64,000 bases of DNA from Purpureocillium takamizusanense (GCF_022605165.1 NC_063073.1:2480001-2544000); one strand, 5' to 3'; positions 23,372 through 36,783 are shown, counted from the stretch's first letter. Numbers and translations are program-made. The notes: generated by a model from the letters alone, not told the origin.

Positions 23372-24391
23372 ACGACGTATGGGGGAGGGGACGTGCCAAG
23401 GACATGGCGATGATGAATGGGTGCAGAAAAACAAATGGGAGTTTATTCACGGAACATTACGAAGCAAAACACGGCGCATTGAGGCCGCGACCATGGCAAA
23501 AGGAATTGGTGCAGACAGACATGCTAGCGTCAATGCGTGGCCTTTGTAACCGTACGTTATGCCATGGCAGCGTCTGACGTTGAGCTGCTTCAGTTCACAC
23601 GCTGCCCCCGTTCCTCCATACATCGTAGGTACTGTAGTGGGGTCGGGCTTCACCGCCTCAATTCTGCCGTGTGGAGGAACGTCACGTCGGCGCCGGCGCG
23701 CGACGCCAATTGCAACCGAGCGCGGCCAACTTGCCTCAACTCCGACTCTTCCAACTCTATCATATCCATAACCTCACCCTGCAGGCTCCAAGGCGCACCG
23801 CCAAAGGCTATTCCGCCGCCCGCCACTCTGTTCATGACACGTCGCGACGACTACATAATGGGCTGAGCCTGCTCTGCCGACGGCCCTCCCCTGCTCCTGA
23901 CTTCCTCAACTTTCCTCGGCATTTGCCTGCCTGCGTCAATCAGCTTATCGCCTCTCGTCAACCCCCTTCCTCGATAGACGCGCGACCCGACCCCTCCACG
24001 CGAAAGTGCACCCCGCATACTGCAACTGTGCCGCATTCTTCAACTCGCATCGCGACGAGCTGCATGAGGAACCGCGACCGACTGGTTCGACGCTGCCCAT
24101 CATGTAGGCATATCTCCCTCTCTGTTCCCGCCACCTTCCCGCCTTCGCCTATTCGCACCCAGACCCCGGTTGTCCCTGCGAGCTCTCAGAAATGCCATCA
24201 TGTTGAGCGATGCTTTGTGGTCACGTCTTTCTCCTCCGCCTTTCCATCGTCATATCGCAGCATTGCTTCGTCTCCCCCCTTGGTCTATTTTGGCTCGTTA
24301 TTTTTCTCCCTCTTAGTGCAACCTATTCTGATCGAGTCCTTCTTGCGAGGCGTTAAGGGACGGCAGCGAGCTGGACAGGGAGGCAGACAGC
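23372..24391. other. Intergenic region
   Basis: 1.0 kb between two plus-strand genes; likely terminator of manA and a CT-rich promoter/leader for SGF29. No gene or RNA seen. Confidence 0.6.
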
Positions 24392-25561
24392 ATGGCTGAC
24401 GAGAAGAGACAGCGGCGCAGCGAGCTTGCCAAGCTCCAAGAAGAGCTAGGCCCGTACTTCCAAACGAAGCCGTCGCCGCGTCGCGAGGGCAGCATGTCGC
24501 AGCGCAACAACCGCAGCGGGCGCGGGTCCGGCCGCAACGGCGGGGGCGGCAGCGGGGCCCACCAGCAGCACGGCGAGGAGGTGCAGATCTGGGATGGGTG
24601 CAAAGCGCAGATGGCCGAGATCGTCCAGGGCATCAACGCCGAGAACGACTCGCTCGGCGAGCTCGTCGACATGGACAAGCGGGTGGGCGCCATGGACCCG
24701 GACCGCATCCCTGGCGACTCCCTTAAGCAGATGGAGCAGCTGTGCCGCAAGGGCGTCAAGTTTAGCGAGGCCAACATCGCGAGCCTCAAGAGCGTGACGG
24801 AACAGCTTAAGATCCTCAAAGCCGTCGTGGTGGCGAAAGAGCAGTCGGAGACGGCGGCGACGGCCGGGCCGAGCAAGCGGACGGCCTCTACGAGGGGGGA
24901 GAGCGCGGCCGCAGCCGCTGCTGCTGCCGCGGCGGCGGCGTCGTCGCTGTACGACTTTGACGGGGCGGGAGACTCGCCGGTGCCGAGCCCCATCGGCGGC
25001 GAGCGGGGCGAGCGCGACCGGTCATCGAAGCGCCACGGCGGGGGAGACCGGTCCAGCAACCGCGACAGGGACAGCATGCCGCCCAAGGCGGACAGCGTGG
25101 AGCCACCGACGTCGGTGTCGGGGGGCGGCGCGGGCAACACCAACAAGTCCAAAGTGGTCTTTTCCAAGGGCGACGCAGTGGCGTTTAAGCCCAAGGCGGC
25201 CAACGGCGAGCAGTCGTCGGACTGGATCCTGGGCGAGGTGGCGGCGGTCATGGGCGAGGGTAAATCGCGGCGCTACAAGGTGCTGGACATTGAGCCCGAC
25301 GATCAGAGCAAGCAGAAGGAATACCGGTCGAGCGCGAGCAGCATGATTGCCATTACGCCAGAGAGCCAGGCGGGCAGCCTGCGCGACTGGGACTCGGGCA
25401 AGGTGGTGCTGGCGCTGTACCCGCAGACGACGACGTTTTACAAGGCCGAGGTGGACAGCATGGCCGAGGACGGGCGGGTCAACCTCCGGTTCGAGGGCGA
25501 GAACGACTCGACGATGCTGCAGCAGGTGGAGCGGCGGTTCGTGATTGAGTATCGGGCGTGA
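24392..25561 (+). CDS. sgf29: SAGA complex subunit SGF29
   Basis: A 389-residue single-exon protein. It begins with a charged helical segment and a Gly/Arg/Ser-rich stretch (about 28-55). A helical region follows (about 60-155), then an Ala run of about twelve residues and a disordered Ser/Arg/Asp section. The C-terminal SGF29 tandem Tudor domain covers about 250-389, with SKGDAVAFKPK, DWILGEVAAV, RRYKVLDIEPDD and VLALYPQTTTFYKAEV, the aromatic-rich part that reads H3K4me2/3 in characterised SGF29. It ends RRFVIEYRA. SGF29 recruits the SAGA acetyltransferase to promoters in the nucleus. The protein is longer than yeast SGF29 because of the low-complexity middle. Confidence 0.92.
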   Translation: MADEKRQRRSELAKLQEELGPYFQTKPSPRREGSMSQRNNRSGRGSGRNGGGGSGAHQQHGEEVQIWDGCKAQMAEIVQGINAENDSLGELVDMDKRVGAMDPDRIPGDSLKQMEQLCRKGVKFSEANIASLKSVTEQLKILKAVVVAKEQSETAATAGPSKRTASTRGESAAAAAAAAAAAASSLYDFDGAGDSPVPSPIGGERGERDRSSKRHGGGDRSSNRDRDSMPPKADSVEPPTSVSGGGAGNTNKSKVVFSKGDAVAFKPKAANGEQSSDWILGEVAAVMGEGKSRRYKVLDIEPDDQSKQKEYRSSASSMIAITPESQAGSLRDWDSGKVVLALYPQTTTFYKAEVDSMAEDGRVNLRFEGENDSTMLQQVERRFVIEYRA

Positions 25562-26300
25562 GGACATGGTGTCTCATGACGGATGGCGAGGGCTTTGGCT
25601 TCGTGTTTGCGTATTGAAGGCGGGGTGGCCATGTCTACTTGCTGGGTGTTTTACGGCGTTTTGTATTGATGCCCGGAGTGCGGAGGCATTCCCAGTATAG
25701 GGATTTGGGGGGAGTGGCTTTTGATGGTGATTGCTTTATGTGTTATACCCAGGAGTTGGTAGAGAACGTGGGCTGCCTAGTAGGTATGGGTATCTCGCCA
25801 GGCATGGAGATGTAGCTGCAAAGAGTTGTATTTTTTTGTGTCTCTATTCTATGTCTTGCCATTGGGCCTTCATATGGCTCGCCGAGCATGATGTCGGAGT
25901 GCGTGTGTTGCATCATTTTGGTGATGGACCGCAGGCGCGGCCAACTAACAAGTTTCCCTCATCATCCTGCTCCTCTCCCCTCTCATGGCTTGGTATCAAG
26001 TAGTACTAAGGTCAGGGAATGAAGGTACCTCAGGCAGTGTGACCACAGTACTGTACGTACCGGTCACATTGACTGCGACAACGACGACGACGACGACAAT
26101 AAGCACAGCAGGAGGAGGAAAGGGAGGGGAATGGATGCGCTTGGCTGCATTTTTAGATGAGGTGAAGCAGAGGTTCCCCATATCTGCCCCTTTCATTTTA
26201 GCGCTTGGGGGGGACGTCACGGTCAGCCGGAACGGTCAGTCAGTCAGTCACGGGGGGGGGGAGGGGTTTCTAGGCACATTGGCGGCAATAAGGTGCCAAG

Positions 26301-26334
26301 GTACGAAGTACGAAGTAAGTACAGTACTTCGTAC
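26301..26334. repeat. Inverted repeat of the TACTTCGTA motif
   Basis: GTACGAAGTA at 26301-26310 is matched by its reverse complement TACTTCGTAC at 26325-26334, with 14 nt between. A second overlapping copy of the left arm lies at 26308-26317. It could form a hairpin of at least 10 bp. Confidence 0.85.
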
Positions 26335-26995
26335 TCAGGTAGGATACTGCTACGCTAGAGGTGCGCTGACATGAACACTGCCCGGTGGACTTGTTTCTTC
26401 TGCACGTGCGCCCGGATGCCATCCATGAGCAATGCCACTCCCAAAGAGGCAACGAAGGAGATGACTTTGGCTAGGTATACTGTAGGTACCTAACTTGCTT
26501 GGCTTGTCGCTGCCGTGCTAGTATGCTAAGAATGACTTTTGCTGCGCGCGGTTCGGTCGGTCGGTGCACTGACTGCGCAGCAGCGGCACTCCTTGCCTCC
26601 GGGTGTGGACGGCGGGACCCTCCATTGGACCCATCCACGACCACGACCACGACTGCTGCCCGGGCGTGCGGGCGGGCGGGCACAACAGCCTGGCCAGGAG
26701 GGCCCCGCACGGGCGCCCCTCCACTCGTCTTCTGAGAATGGAACCCTGGAACTTGCCCTGCGGTCCCCCCCACCCCCCTTCCCCCTCCCCGCCCGCCAGG
26801 AACAGGAAGGTAGGGTAGGCCCCTGGATTGGTACGTACCTTCACTGGCAGTGGAGGGCAGCATTGTGCGCGCGACGGCGGCGGCGCGTGCGTCTGGCCCG
26901 AGGAGTCGGGTGGCTAGTGCTTGCTTGGCTGGTACTGCCCCCCCCCCCCCCTAACAGCACCTGGGCAGCAGCCCGGGCGAAACACTGATAGGTAC

Positions 26996-27020
26996 CTGAC
27001 CTGACCTGACCTGACCTGAC
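26996..27020. repeat. (CTGAC)5 tandem repeat
   Basis: Five exact CTGAC units directly after an AGGTACCT palindrome, in non-coding sequence. Confidence 0.9.
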
Positions 27021-27990
27021 CTGCCTGGCTGCAGTGCCCATCCATCCGCTTCAGGCACAGGCTCAGGCACCCCCGTTGGACATTGATTGCATGAGGTCGG
27101 GTGGATGGATGGATGGCACCGCCTGCCAGTGCATGCGAGTGAATTCAACACCACCTCACACCTCACCACACCTCACCACAGGTACCCGCCCGCCCGCCTA
27201 ATTTCGTGCCTTAGTACTCTGTGCTGCCTCCCACTTTCGATTGTGCAATCTCCAACCACGCCCGCGTTTCCCTCCCCCGCGCGCGCGTCCGTCAGTCACC
27301 CCCCGTCTGTCTACCTACTACCTGACCTGGTACCTCTCCGTCTGCCCGCCCGACCGCCGCCCGCGTCGACACACACCACTCACAAACGCCAGAGGACGCA
27401 GACGCAACAACGCACGTTCCCGCCGCGCCCGCCATCCGACCGACCGACCGAACGACGGACCACGCAGCGACCCTGTGGGCGTGTCGTGTGTGTGTGTGCG
27501 TGAGTCTGTGTGCGCGTGCGCGCCGAGGGACCGACCAGACCGAACGAACGTCGAAGACAATCCGGCAGCGACACACGAGAAAACTTGCGACAAAGGGGGG
27601 GGCAAGCCCGCGACGACGACCACCAGGCACGTGAGACGGAAGGGGGTCTTCGCTCTCTCGCATCATCTCTCTATTGCCTCACCCGAGTTCGGGGAGCGCA
27701 GCAGCGGCGGGCGCGCAAGAAAGAAGAAGAGCGTGCCCTCTCTCTCTCACCCTCCCTGCCTCCTTTTCTGGAACAGCGATTCGAACGAATAAACGAACAA
27801 ATCGACCACGACCGTTACCGTTTCGCGCCTCCCACCACGACGCTCTACTGCAGCCAGCGCCCGTTTACTACCACACAGCCTTCTACCCCGTGCCTTTTAA
27901 TCGACGACAACGCGAATATTCGCTACCATCTCGTCGTAACTCGGCTACTCATTTCTCTCGTGCGCAACATCGCCGACGAGCCTGCCAATT

Positions 27991-29352
<1,362 letters not shown>

Positions 29353-30785
29353 GCCCGCCCGGGGGGCCTGACGCGGTTCGAGACGGCGGCGACGGGCACA
29401 GCGCACGGGCGAAGCGGTTTCGCCCTTGATGCAACAAGCGAGGACTACGAGAAGGCAGCCGAGGTGGGCCGCGGCAACAACGATTGGCGACGCAAAGACG
29501 TCGTGCCCGGCTCACTACTACTCTTCATTCGCGGTCTGACCGCGTTCCCTGGCTTCCTTTCCCCCCAAAGCAAAATTGCGTTATTGCAGCTCGACGATTC
29601 TCCTCATGCGTGCCCTACGTTTGTTGTTTTCATTCTTCTTTCTCTTTTTGGTCGCTATTGATGCTTTTCTCGTTCTTTTTCTTTTGTCCCAAATACCCGC
29701 GGAGACGCAACGGAGGCGCCGTGAGATGGCCAGGCGCATGTCATGTATCTGTGTGTGTGTGAGTGTTTGTTTGCGTGTGGCCGGCGACGGCGTCGACGGC
29801 TCCCCTCCTCCCCCCTTGGCCCGAAACTGCCCCAACACCCCTCGTCTTGGATGGAACGATGGACAGCCAGCGGTTCAGCTCTTGTTTTACTGTTGTGTGT
29901 GCGTCCCGCGTCTGCAGGCGCCTGGGTGGTTTTGCCTAGGCGGAGCGGGAGAGTCGAAACGCGACGGAAGCGAAGGGGTGGCCCGCTCCGCTGTGAAACG
30001 AAACAGTCGCCGCTGATGTGTCGGACTGACAACGGGCGCGCGGTCGGAAGGCCCCGTGGGGAGACGGCGCCTGGTGCGTGCGTTGCCTCCCTCCATGCAC
30101 TGCGTGCACGGCGCGGCGAGGGATTTGCCGAGGGCGCGTGCGTATTCGGGGAAGGGGAACAAGCCGTTGGGCCCGACCGGCTGGAGAGAGCAATACGACG
30201 AGACACAACGGATGGATGCGAGGCTGGCGTGCATTTTGGGGCAAGGTGTGTGTGTTCTTGGGAGTGTGCTGGACGTTCGCAGTGAGCGAAAGCGGCGGTG
30301 CCTGGGCGGTCCCCCTTCCCCCGATAGAGGGGGAACACGGAATCGGGGCGAGCACGAGGTAGGGAGTGAGAATGGGAAAGGGAGCGAGGGAAGAAGCGCT
30401 TGAGAGCAGCGTCATGTATCACATGCATGATACCGACACTACCACCACCACCACCAACCTTGACTACTACCACGCCACGGCCGCTACCCATGGAACTTAG
30501 TTACTACTACCACTACTAATAATAACGACGACGACAACATGGGTACTGGACGCGCCCAAGTGGCCGGGCCGCCGTATCGTGGGGATGGGTTTGTTGCTCG
30601 TGAGATTGCATGTATCGACTGCTGGTGCTGGTGCTGGTGCTGCGATGGTGCCTCCACGCCATGCTCCTGGCGTGATGTCTTTTATATCACTTTTCCTAAA
30701 GTCTAGAATACGCTATTGCTCACATTAGAAAGACGAGCGGGGTGATGACCTTTGGAGTCGTTCCATAGATAAGGAACCCCCCCCT
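29353..30785. other. Convergent intergenic region
   Basis: 1.4 kb between ARF6 and the convergent membrane-protein gene; expected to hold both 3' UTRs. Overlapping open frames on both strands near 29576-30491 are unlikely coding. Confidence 0.55.
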
Positions 30786-31595
30786 TCATAGTAAACGCTG
30801 GTTCACCCAAGCTCCCGAATCACAGATGGTCTCCCGCGTGACAGGAAACCCGGCCTCCGACGAATTCTGAATCGTCGCCCCGAAGCACTGCCCCGGCCAA
30901 TCCGGGTCGCCGATGTCGTTGCGCCAGCACACGCCGTTGCAGGCGTTGCTGGTCCCGGCGGCGATCTCGGTGCGGTTCTTGACGTTGAAGGCGACGCACA
31001 GGTCGATGCAGTCGTTGAGGCTGCTCGTCCTCTGGTTGACCACGTTTCTTCCACCGGCACCGGCGGACCATTGGAAGGAGGCGTTGCAGAACTTGCGGAA
31101 CTGGTACGCGGTCGAGCCGAGGGCGTTGTAGATGGTGTTGTTGGAGGAGGGGCAGTCGCGGTAGAGGGTTTGGGTGGGGTTGGCTTGCGTGGTGGTGGTG
31201 AGGATGGTTTTGGTTGGCTGGTCTCGCGCGGTTGGTGTCGTAGACGACGATGGCACATCGCTGGTGTTGTTGTTGTTGTTGGTTTTATCGCTGTCGTTGT
31301 CCTTGGATCGGGCAGCCTGCGTACCGCCAACGGCGCCGCCTACTACAGCGACAAGGACGACGACGGCCAGAACCAAGGCAAGCCAAAATGCCTTTTGTCG
31401 TGACAGCCCGCATATTGTGCGCTGGTGGGACGGTTTTTGCGAGCTTGCGAGCTCGTGCTGGTGATGCGGCTCAGTAGACAGTTCCGCGTGGGGCAGCGTC
31501 CCGTTGTTGTAGTGCGCAATCTTCTCCTCATGATATGCCTCGGGGGTTGTCAAGTCGGGGGCGACTTCGAGGTCGGAGTAGTATTGCCGTGACAT
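30786..31595 (-). CDS. Single-pass membrane protein with Cys-rich extracellular domain
   Basis: A 269-residue single-exon protein. I chose the ATG at 31595 (MSRQYYSDLEVAPD) because this opening is typical of a fungal membrane-protein group I recall; an in-frame ATG eleven codons upstream also exists. There is no signal peptide; the N-terminal about 65 residues are polar, then one transmembrane segment (about 68-91, AFWLALVLAVVVLVAVVGG) suggests type II orientation. An Asn/Thr/Ser-rich stalk follows, then an ectodomain with eight cysteines in pairs such as DCIDLC and NACNGVC, and W residues. The pattern resembles PAN/apple-like or WSC-like small disulfide domains, without a clear match to either. 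Function unknown; surface sensing or binding is a guess. Confidence 0.7.
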   Translation of the reverse strand: MSRQYYSDLEVAPDLTTPEAYHEEKIAHYNNGTLPHAELSTEPHHQHELASSQKPSHQRTICGLSRQKAFWLALVLAVVVLVAVVGGAVGGTQAARSKDNDSDKTNNNNNTSDVPSSSTTPTARDQPTKTILTTTTQANPTQTLYRDCPSSNNTIYNALGSTAYQFRKFCNASFQWSAGAGGRNVVNQRTSSLNDCIDLCVAFNVKNRTEIAAGTSNACNGVCWRNDIGDPDWPGQCFGATIQNSSEAGFPVTRETICDSGAWVNQRLL

Positions 31596-32819
31596 GACGA
31601 CGCGTGCGTGCGGTGCCATGCGTGCCACCAGACGTCAAGTGCCCGCCCGCCTCCCCGCGACCCTCGGTCGGGTGGGAGAAAGAAAAGGGTTTGAGATGGG
31701 GACAACTTTGCCCGCTGACAGGCGTTGGTGTCATGTTGAATCATATATATACTGTATATGTATATTTATAATTATATTCAGATCGGGGGAAGGGGGGGGG
31801 GGGGGGAAAGGTGTGCTGTGCCTTTACGCTGACATGCATGCATGCAGTGCTGCTGGAAGCCAGCCAGCCCCTGGGCGGCTAACGACGGACCACCCAATAA
31901 AGAGACAAGTCGGCTGGCTGGCTGGAGAGCTTTTTATTATCAACCAAATCAACGATTGGGACGGGCGGGTGAGCTCGATGCTACCTTACCTACTGCGGCT
32001 TTGTGTTGCGTTGCGTTGCACACGGCAGGCGGGCATAGCTTTTTTTTGGGGGGATATGTGATTCGACTGCGGCCCTCCTGGCCTCTAATAAGGGCACCAG
32101 AAGTAGGTGCAGGGATCCTCCTCCTTATTAGCGCCGGCGGCAAACCCGGCGGCTCCAGGTCAAACACCCATCACGCTCTCTCTCTCTCTCTGCCTCGAGG
32201 ACTGCAACCCACATGCAGACAGAGGTCATGGCCTCTAACGCTAGGGGGGTCATGTCATCGCCACGGCCGAGGCGAGGGCCGGTTACATATAGCACGGCAT
32301 CTCGTCCTCAAAAGCATACTTGGGGAATAGAGATACTAAGCCACCCTCTTTTCTTCTTCATCCGCCTACTAACCAACCTTGCTTGCTACAAAAGTTAAAC
32401 ATTTGAAAGATGATACAGGCGTGGGAAAGCAGCAGCCCGTGATTTACGGTATGGCTTGGGCCCTGATCCACGAGCTTGATGTAAATTGAAGTCAACTTAT
32501 TATTATACGTTGCCCGTCGTGAAACTGGGTGGAGACTTTCTTTCCCCTTCGTGCCGTCTGCCCTGCCCACCAACCGGGGGCAGGCATGCAGGCAGCCTGG
32601 TCACCGCCTTGTTGATGGGCCATATTAAGCGTTCGCGAGATTGAAGCCACGACGCAAACAAGCAGGCAAGCACCCTAGCAATAAGGAGCAAGCTCGCGAT
32701 CAGTCAATGAGTCGCGATAGCATAGCTCTTTTTTGGTCCTTGTACATGAGAACCAATTCCCCGTTCCTAACCTGTTCGAATATATGAATTACCCCATAAT
32801 GTGGGTTGCCTACCACCAC
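31596..32819. other. Intergenic region
   Basis: 1.2 kb. It includes an AT-rich run (about 31740-31780, TATATA-type) followed by 15 G residues at 31792-31806 and a CT run near 32182. No gene seen. Confidence 0.6.
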
Positions 32820-34184
32820 TCACTCCCATTTAAACCCAGAAGAAGGCCGCGGCCCCAAACCACTCTTCTTATAAGCCATATCAATCATCTTCATGTTGTT
32901 GAGAGAGTCACTGTGGTCAATCCAGAACCTTGCCTTGCGGCCTTTGATGCGGTTCACAAACTCCTCTAACTGGTAGCGATACGACATCCACCACACTTCA
33001 CCAGGAAGGTCACGATATTCACCGCCAGCTTCTGCAAAAGAGTAAGCCTTGCGAAAATAACTCTCGCTCCATTGCTTCGTTATCTGGCCGTTGTCCTTGT
33101 TTCGGATTTCGAAAGAATCAAGAACATCGATGCGGTGCCAGGCTACTGCCTGAATGTAGCCATGAAGAGTTACCTCGCGGACACGTAGCTTCTCCTGGGT
33201 TTTGGGCAGTGTTGCGTCAAGAACGCGGACCGGCCGGGTCTTCACGCGAACGTGCGAAGGCTTCCAAGCGGTCTTGCCACGCAGCGTGCTCCTTGCCTCG
33301 CCGATGCCGCCGTTAGGGAAGCGGAACTTGGCCTCAAAGGCCCAGTCACACTTGTCATGAACGCCGTCAGTGAAGTGGTTGGTGGTGCATTCGGTACACT
33401 CCACTGGCTCGGAGCCGAAAACGTGACGCATGGCCGCGAAACTATAGCAGCCCATCGCCATGATGCAGCCACCTGCAATATTGAAATTGAAGTGAATGTC
33501 TTCTTTTGAGGTAGCCCACCACGGGATCATCGAGTCGGTATCGAAATGAACCACATCCACTGGATCGATGAGGGATTGGAAGAGAATCCAGGAGGGATGG
33601 AAGCGGTTGTGGCAGGCCTCCATAAGAATAGGACCGTTGCCACCAGACATTTCTGGCAGGCTGAAGAGGATTTCAGCTTCTTCTGAATTTGATACAGACG
33701 GCTTTTCCAGAAGGACATGCTTGCCAGCACGCAGGGCACGAACCGCCCACTCGAAATGAAGGCCGTTTGCAAGAGGCACTAGTACCGCATCGATATTCGG
33801 GTCGTCAAGAATCTCTGTAAAAACAGTTATATGTTAATTCCTTTCTGCAACCAAAGTAGACAAACATGGCATTGTAGGCCTACCCTGGTACGAGCTCTTT
33901 ACTTCTGGGACGCCTTGCGATTTCGCAAATGCCTCGGCTCTCTCGCGACTGCGTGCAGCCACGGCCTGGACGACAACTTCGGGGTGGGACTTGGCCGGGA
34001 TGATGATTGCCATGGGGCTATGCGCTATCAGATCTTTGGGACATGTAGGAACACTTCTTCCCAGGGGACCTTACGCAATGGCTGCTGCTCCAAGGATCCC
34101 AAATCGAACAAGACCAGCATCGTGCTGCTTCTGCACACCAGGCGGACTGAAAGCCTGCCAAATACGACTGAATGTGGAACCCAT
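32820..34184 (-). CDS. Gfo/Idh/MocA-family NAD(P)-dependent oxidoreductase
   Basis: A 412-residue dehydrogenase in three exons (minus): 34075-34184, 33884-34017 and 32820-33814. Introns are 57 and 69 nt, and frame is continuous. The N-terminal Rossmann fold starts VRFGILGAAAIA (about 31-42), with AVAARSRERAEAFA and YQEILDDPNIDAVLVPLANG as the second and fourth strands. The catalytic-lysine motif LLEKP lies at about 116-120, and MEACHNRFHPSW matches the EAFxxRFHP motif of the dihydrodiol/D-xylose dehydrogenase branch. The C-terminal sheet domain binds substrate. Likely cytosolic sugar or diol oxidation; the actual substrate cannot be read from sequence. The glycine-rich loop has Ala where a second Gly is common. 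The Zn2Cys6 gene upstream on the same strand might regulate it, which is only proximity-based. Confidence 0.88.
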
Positions 34185-35197
34185 TTCGTTTCTACAGGAG
34201 AATCATGGGTTGGTCGTTTTTAGATGCGGTTTAGCACAAAATGTTCCGTTTATTTATGCGCGCCAAGTTGATAGTACTGGCAGTTGAATTCTCCCGGCAT
34301 TTGTCACCCATTCCCGGAGCAGAGATGGACGGCATGACAACTGTCCGGGTTAGCCAATCAAGAGGTTGTGAAATCGCCGAACGGGATGATGGGGGCCGGG
34401 CCCAGTAGCGGAACATCTACAGACCAGCTGCGATTTTCTGGCGGTCGGACGGAACCACTCGAACGATCCGAGTGCCTCAATTGTAACATCTGTCGAGTAC
34501 AAGTACCTGATAAGCCATGTACCCTCTGCGCTCGGCGATGTAGATCGGAATGTCGCCGACCAAAGCGAGGCATTGCCGTCACCCCTTCCTCTCCCCGCCC
34601 CCAGAGGCCCCCGCAGGCTAAGTAAATCAGACATTGTGAAATGCATTACCGAGAATGATGACAAGGTGGCGTAAAGTCTGCGGATTGAGCGTGATGAAAA
34701 AGATGTCATGATATTCTGGAAACAGGAGAAATACTATGCAACATACTGAATTTCACATTATTACCCGTAGAGATGAGCCTGTTGCGGTGATTGTCTACAA
34801 AGTTACGGCTGCTGACTGTAGCACTGATCGCAGCCGGTCAGCGTAGGCGGCAGTAGTAGCGGCTGCCATTGTATACTGTGGGCTGTGTAGAAGAAGAGAG
34901 ATACAAGTGTGGGTAATTATAGCTCCAGTCTCTTGTTTAAACCCAACGACGATATCCAATGTGACTTGACTTGATGACTAGGCGCAAAACACGCGTGCCC
35001 GTATCATGACCGTGTCGTAAGCATAACCGTTTCAATGCCCGCGCTTTGAAAACAGGAGGTAACCCCATAGTATTGTTTGTTGTCAGCTACTGGTTCGTCA
35101 TGCGCCGCAGATACCTCCCGAGCTAGTTTCGTCCTAGCCATACCCGTGAGGCGCTGCATTCTTTCATGCAAGAGGTCAAAAATAAGCGGCACGAACC
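34185..35197. other. Intergenic region
   Basis: 1.0 kb between two minus-strand genes. It serves as promoter of the oxidoreductase. Somewhat AT-richer than average; no gene seen. Confidence 0.6.
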
Positions 35198-36783
35198 TCA
35201 AAGGCACAAGGTCTGTTGAAGGCGTTTGAGCCGCTCCTGAACCTCCGTCTTCAGGTTCTCCATCGCCTGCTTCGTAGCAGTATCCGTAACGAACGGGTCG
35301 GGCTGGAGAGAACCCACAAGATCGGCCAAATCAATTGGTATCGTGGTAGATCGAAGTCGCTGAGAGGCTAAGCAGTGTTCAACAGCTTGATGCTGACGTT
35401 CGATGAGATATGTACAGAGCTGTATCACTGTGGCGAGGCTGATGATGCTTAGTATTAGCGAATATCCTTTGGAAAGCACGAAAATGGTGCTGCAGGTGAA
35501 TTGGTAGTACATGTTCAGCGCGGGGCATAGGAGTATGAAGCGAACAAGATCGTAGTGTGGTTTGCTAACCGGATGTCGCCCACAACCTCCTTGGAATCGC
35601 TTTGAGCGTCGATCCCGGCCTCACGTTCTAGAGTGACGAGCACCGTGGAATAGACATTGAGGAGCGTTGTGTGACAGGAGACCAGCATGTGGCGGATAAT
35701 ATTGCTGCAGATGCTGAACGAGCCTCGGGATTCCGTGTATGGCTGGGATGATGAGGATGATGTCGATGATGTGGATGGGCCCTGAGGTATACCAAAGTAT
35801 GGCGTTTCGCTAGCTGACGACATTACCGCCACCGCATTGACGGTAACGGAGGCCGTATCTGTTCCTGGGTTCGCTTGCACGTTACGCAGAATTTCTATCA
35901 GTTGATGAGATGCCGAGAAGACTCGGCGTAGTGTGGTGCTCGTGCCCGCGTTTGTCGTCTCGGTCGAAGGGGAAGAGGAGGGGAAACTCGCGGTACCTCG
36001 TGTGAGCGAATACGCTATCGACTCGAACGAGGTGTCGTCCATTAGAGGTCGTCGAAGGCTCTGACTTGGAACGCGTGGTGACTCTGGGAGTCTAGCTGCA
36101 TGGTGGCTGGGACTATACAATGGGCTGAGCGAAAGGCTAAGCTGACCCAGTCGCGAACTCAAGCCGGCCAGGCCGGCAATAATGGTGATGTACTGGTTGG
36201 TGTTTCCCTCGTCACCGTCATCGAACGTCTGAACATGACTGGTGAAAGGTTGTGTAAGAGCTGACGGACTAGGTGAGCGTCCTTGTTGCGTAGGACCAGC
36301 GACGTCGTCATCGGCTCCGGCATCTCAAAGATCGAACAGGGACGACGAAGACACAGACTCCGGGTTGCTCCCGTCATTGTGCGAGACGTCCCAACTCGAT
36401 GAATCCGCCGCCCATGGCCAAGGTATCTGGCAGTCTTTGTATTGCAGGAGATTCTTGGTGGCAGACGACGACGTAGTAGTCGTTGGTGGAACGGGCTGGA
36501 GGGGATCCGACGAGCCGCCTTTGTCACCGAGGCGAGTTCCAGATTGACCCGTCGTGCTTGTAGAGTGGCCAGTTGACTGGTACATGCTGGGTCGGCCCTT
36601 GGGCAAGCTTGAACTGTATGTACAAGGAATGCATTTGCGAAGGCATCTCTGGCACGGTTCCGCGCTGCTGCTATCGCTGCTGTCCGGCCGGGTGCAACGC
36701 AGCTTTTGTTTGTGGCACCGATCGCAAGAGTGGCGCATAGGCAGCATTAGCGCTGCACTCGACGTGGGTTTCACTCCCTCCAT
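35198..36783 (-). CDS. Zn(II)2Cys6 transcription factor, with possible internal stop
   Basis: A predicted 473-residue zinc-cluster regulator. The start at 36783 (MEGVKPTSS) precedes the cluster HSCDRCHKQKLRC...CQRC...C, of the AflR-like type. My model is three exons: 36353-36783, 35570-36268 and 35198-35489. The second intron (35490-35569, 80 nt) is well supported by GTTAGC, a CTGAAC branch site and CACCTGCAG. The first (36269-36352, 84 nt) is needed to remove an in-frame TGA at 36325-36327. Its acceptor (CACCTAG) is good, but the possible donors (GTCTTC, GTCGTC, GTCCCT or GTTCGA, all same phase) are poor. Otherwise the same frame is open on both sides of the TGA. The C-terminal half has YITIIAGLAGL and HMLVSCHTTLLNVYSTVL, like regulators of secondary-metabolite genes. 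No such cluster is visible nearby. Confidence 0.75.

Noticed and set aside
22031..23434. 467-codon antisense open frame across mannose-6-phosphate isomerase
   Set aside because: A GC-rich codon-bias shadow; the plus strand encodes a clear enzyme with family motifs and an intron in the right place.
27241..27792. 183-codon plus-strand frame upstream of ARF6
   Set aside because: Arg/Pro/Thr-rich reading of CT/CG-rich leader DNA.
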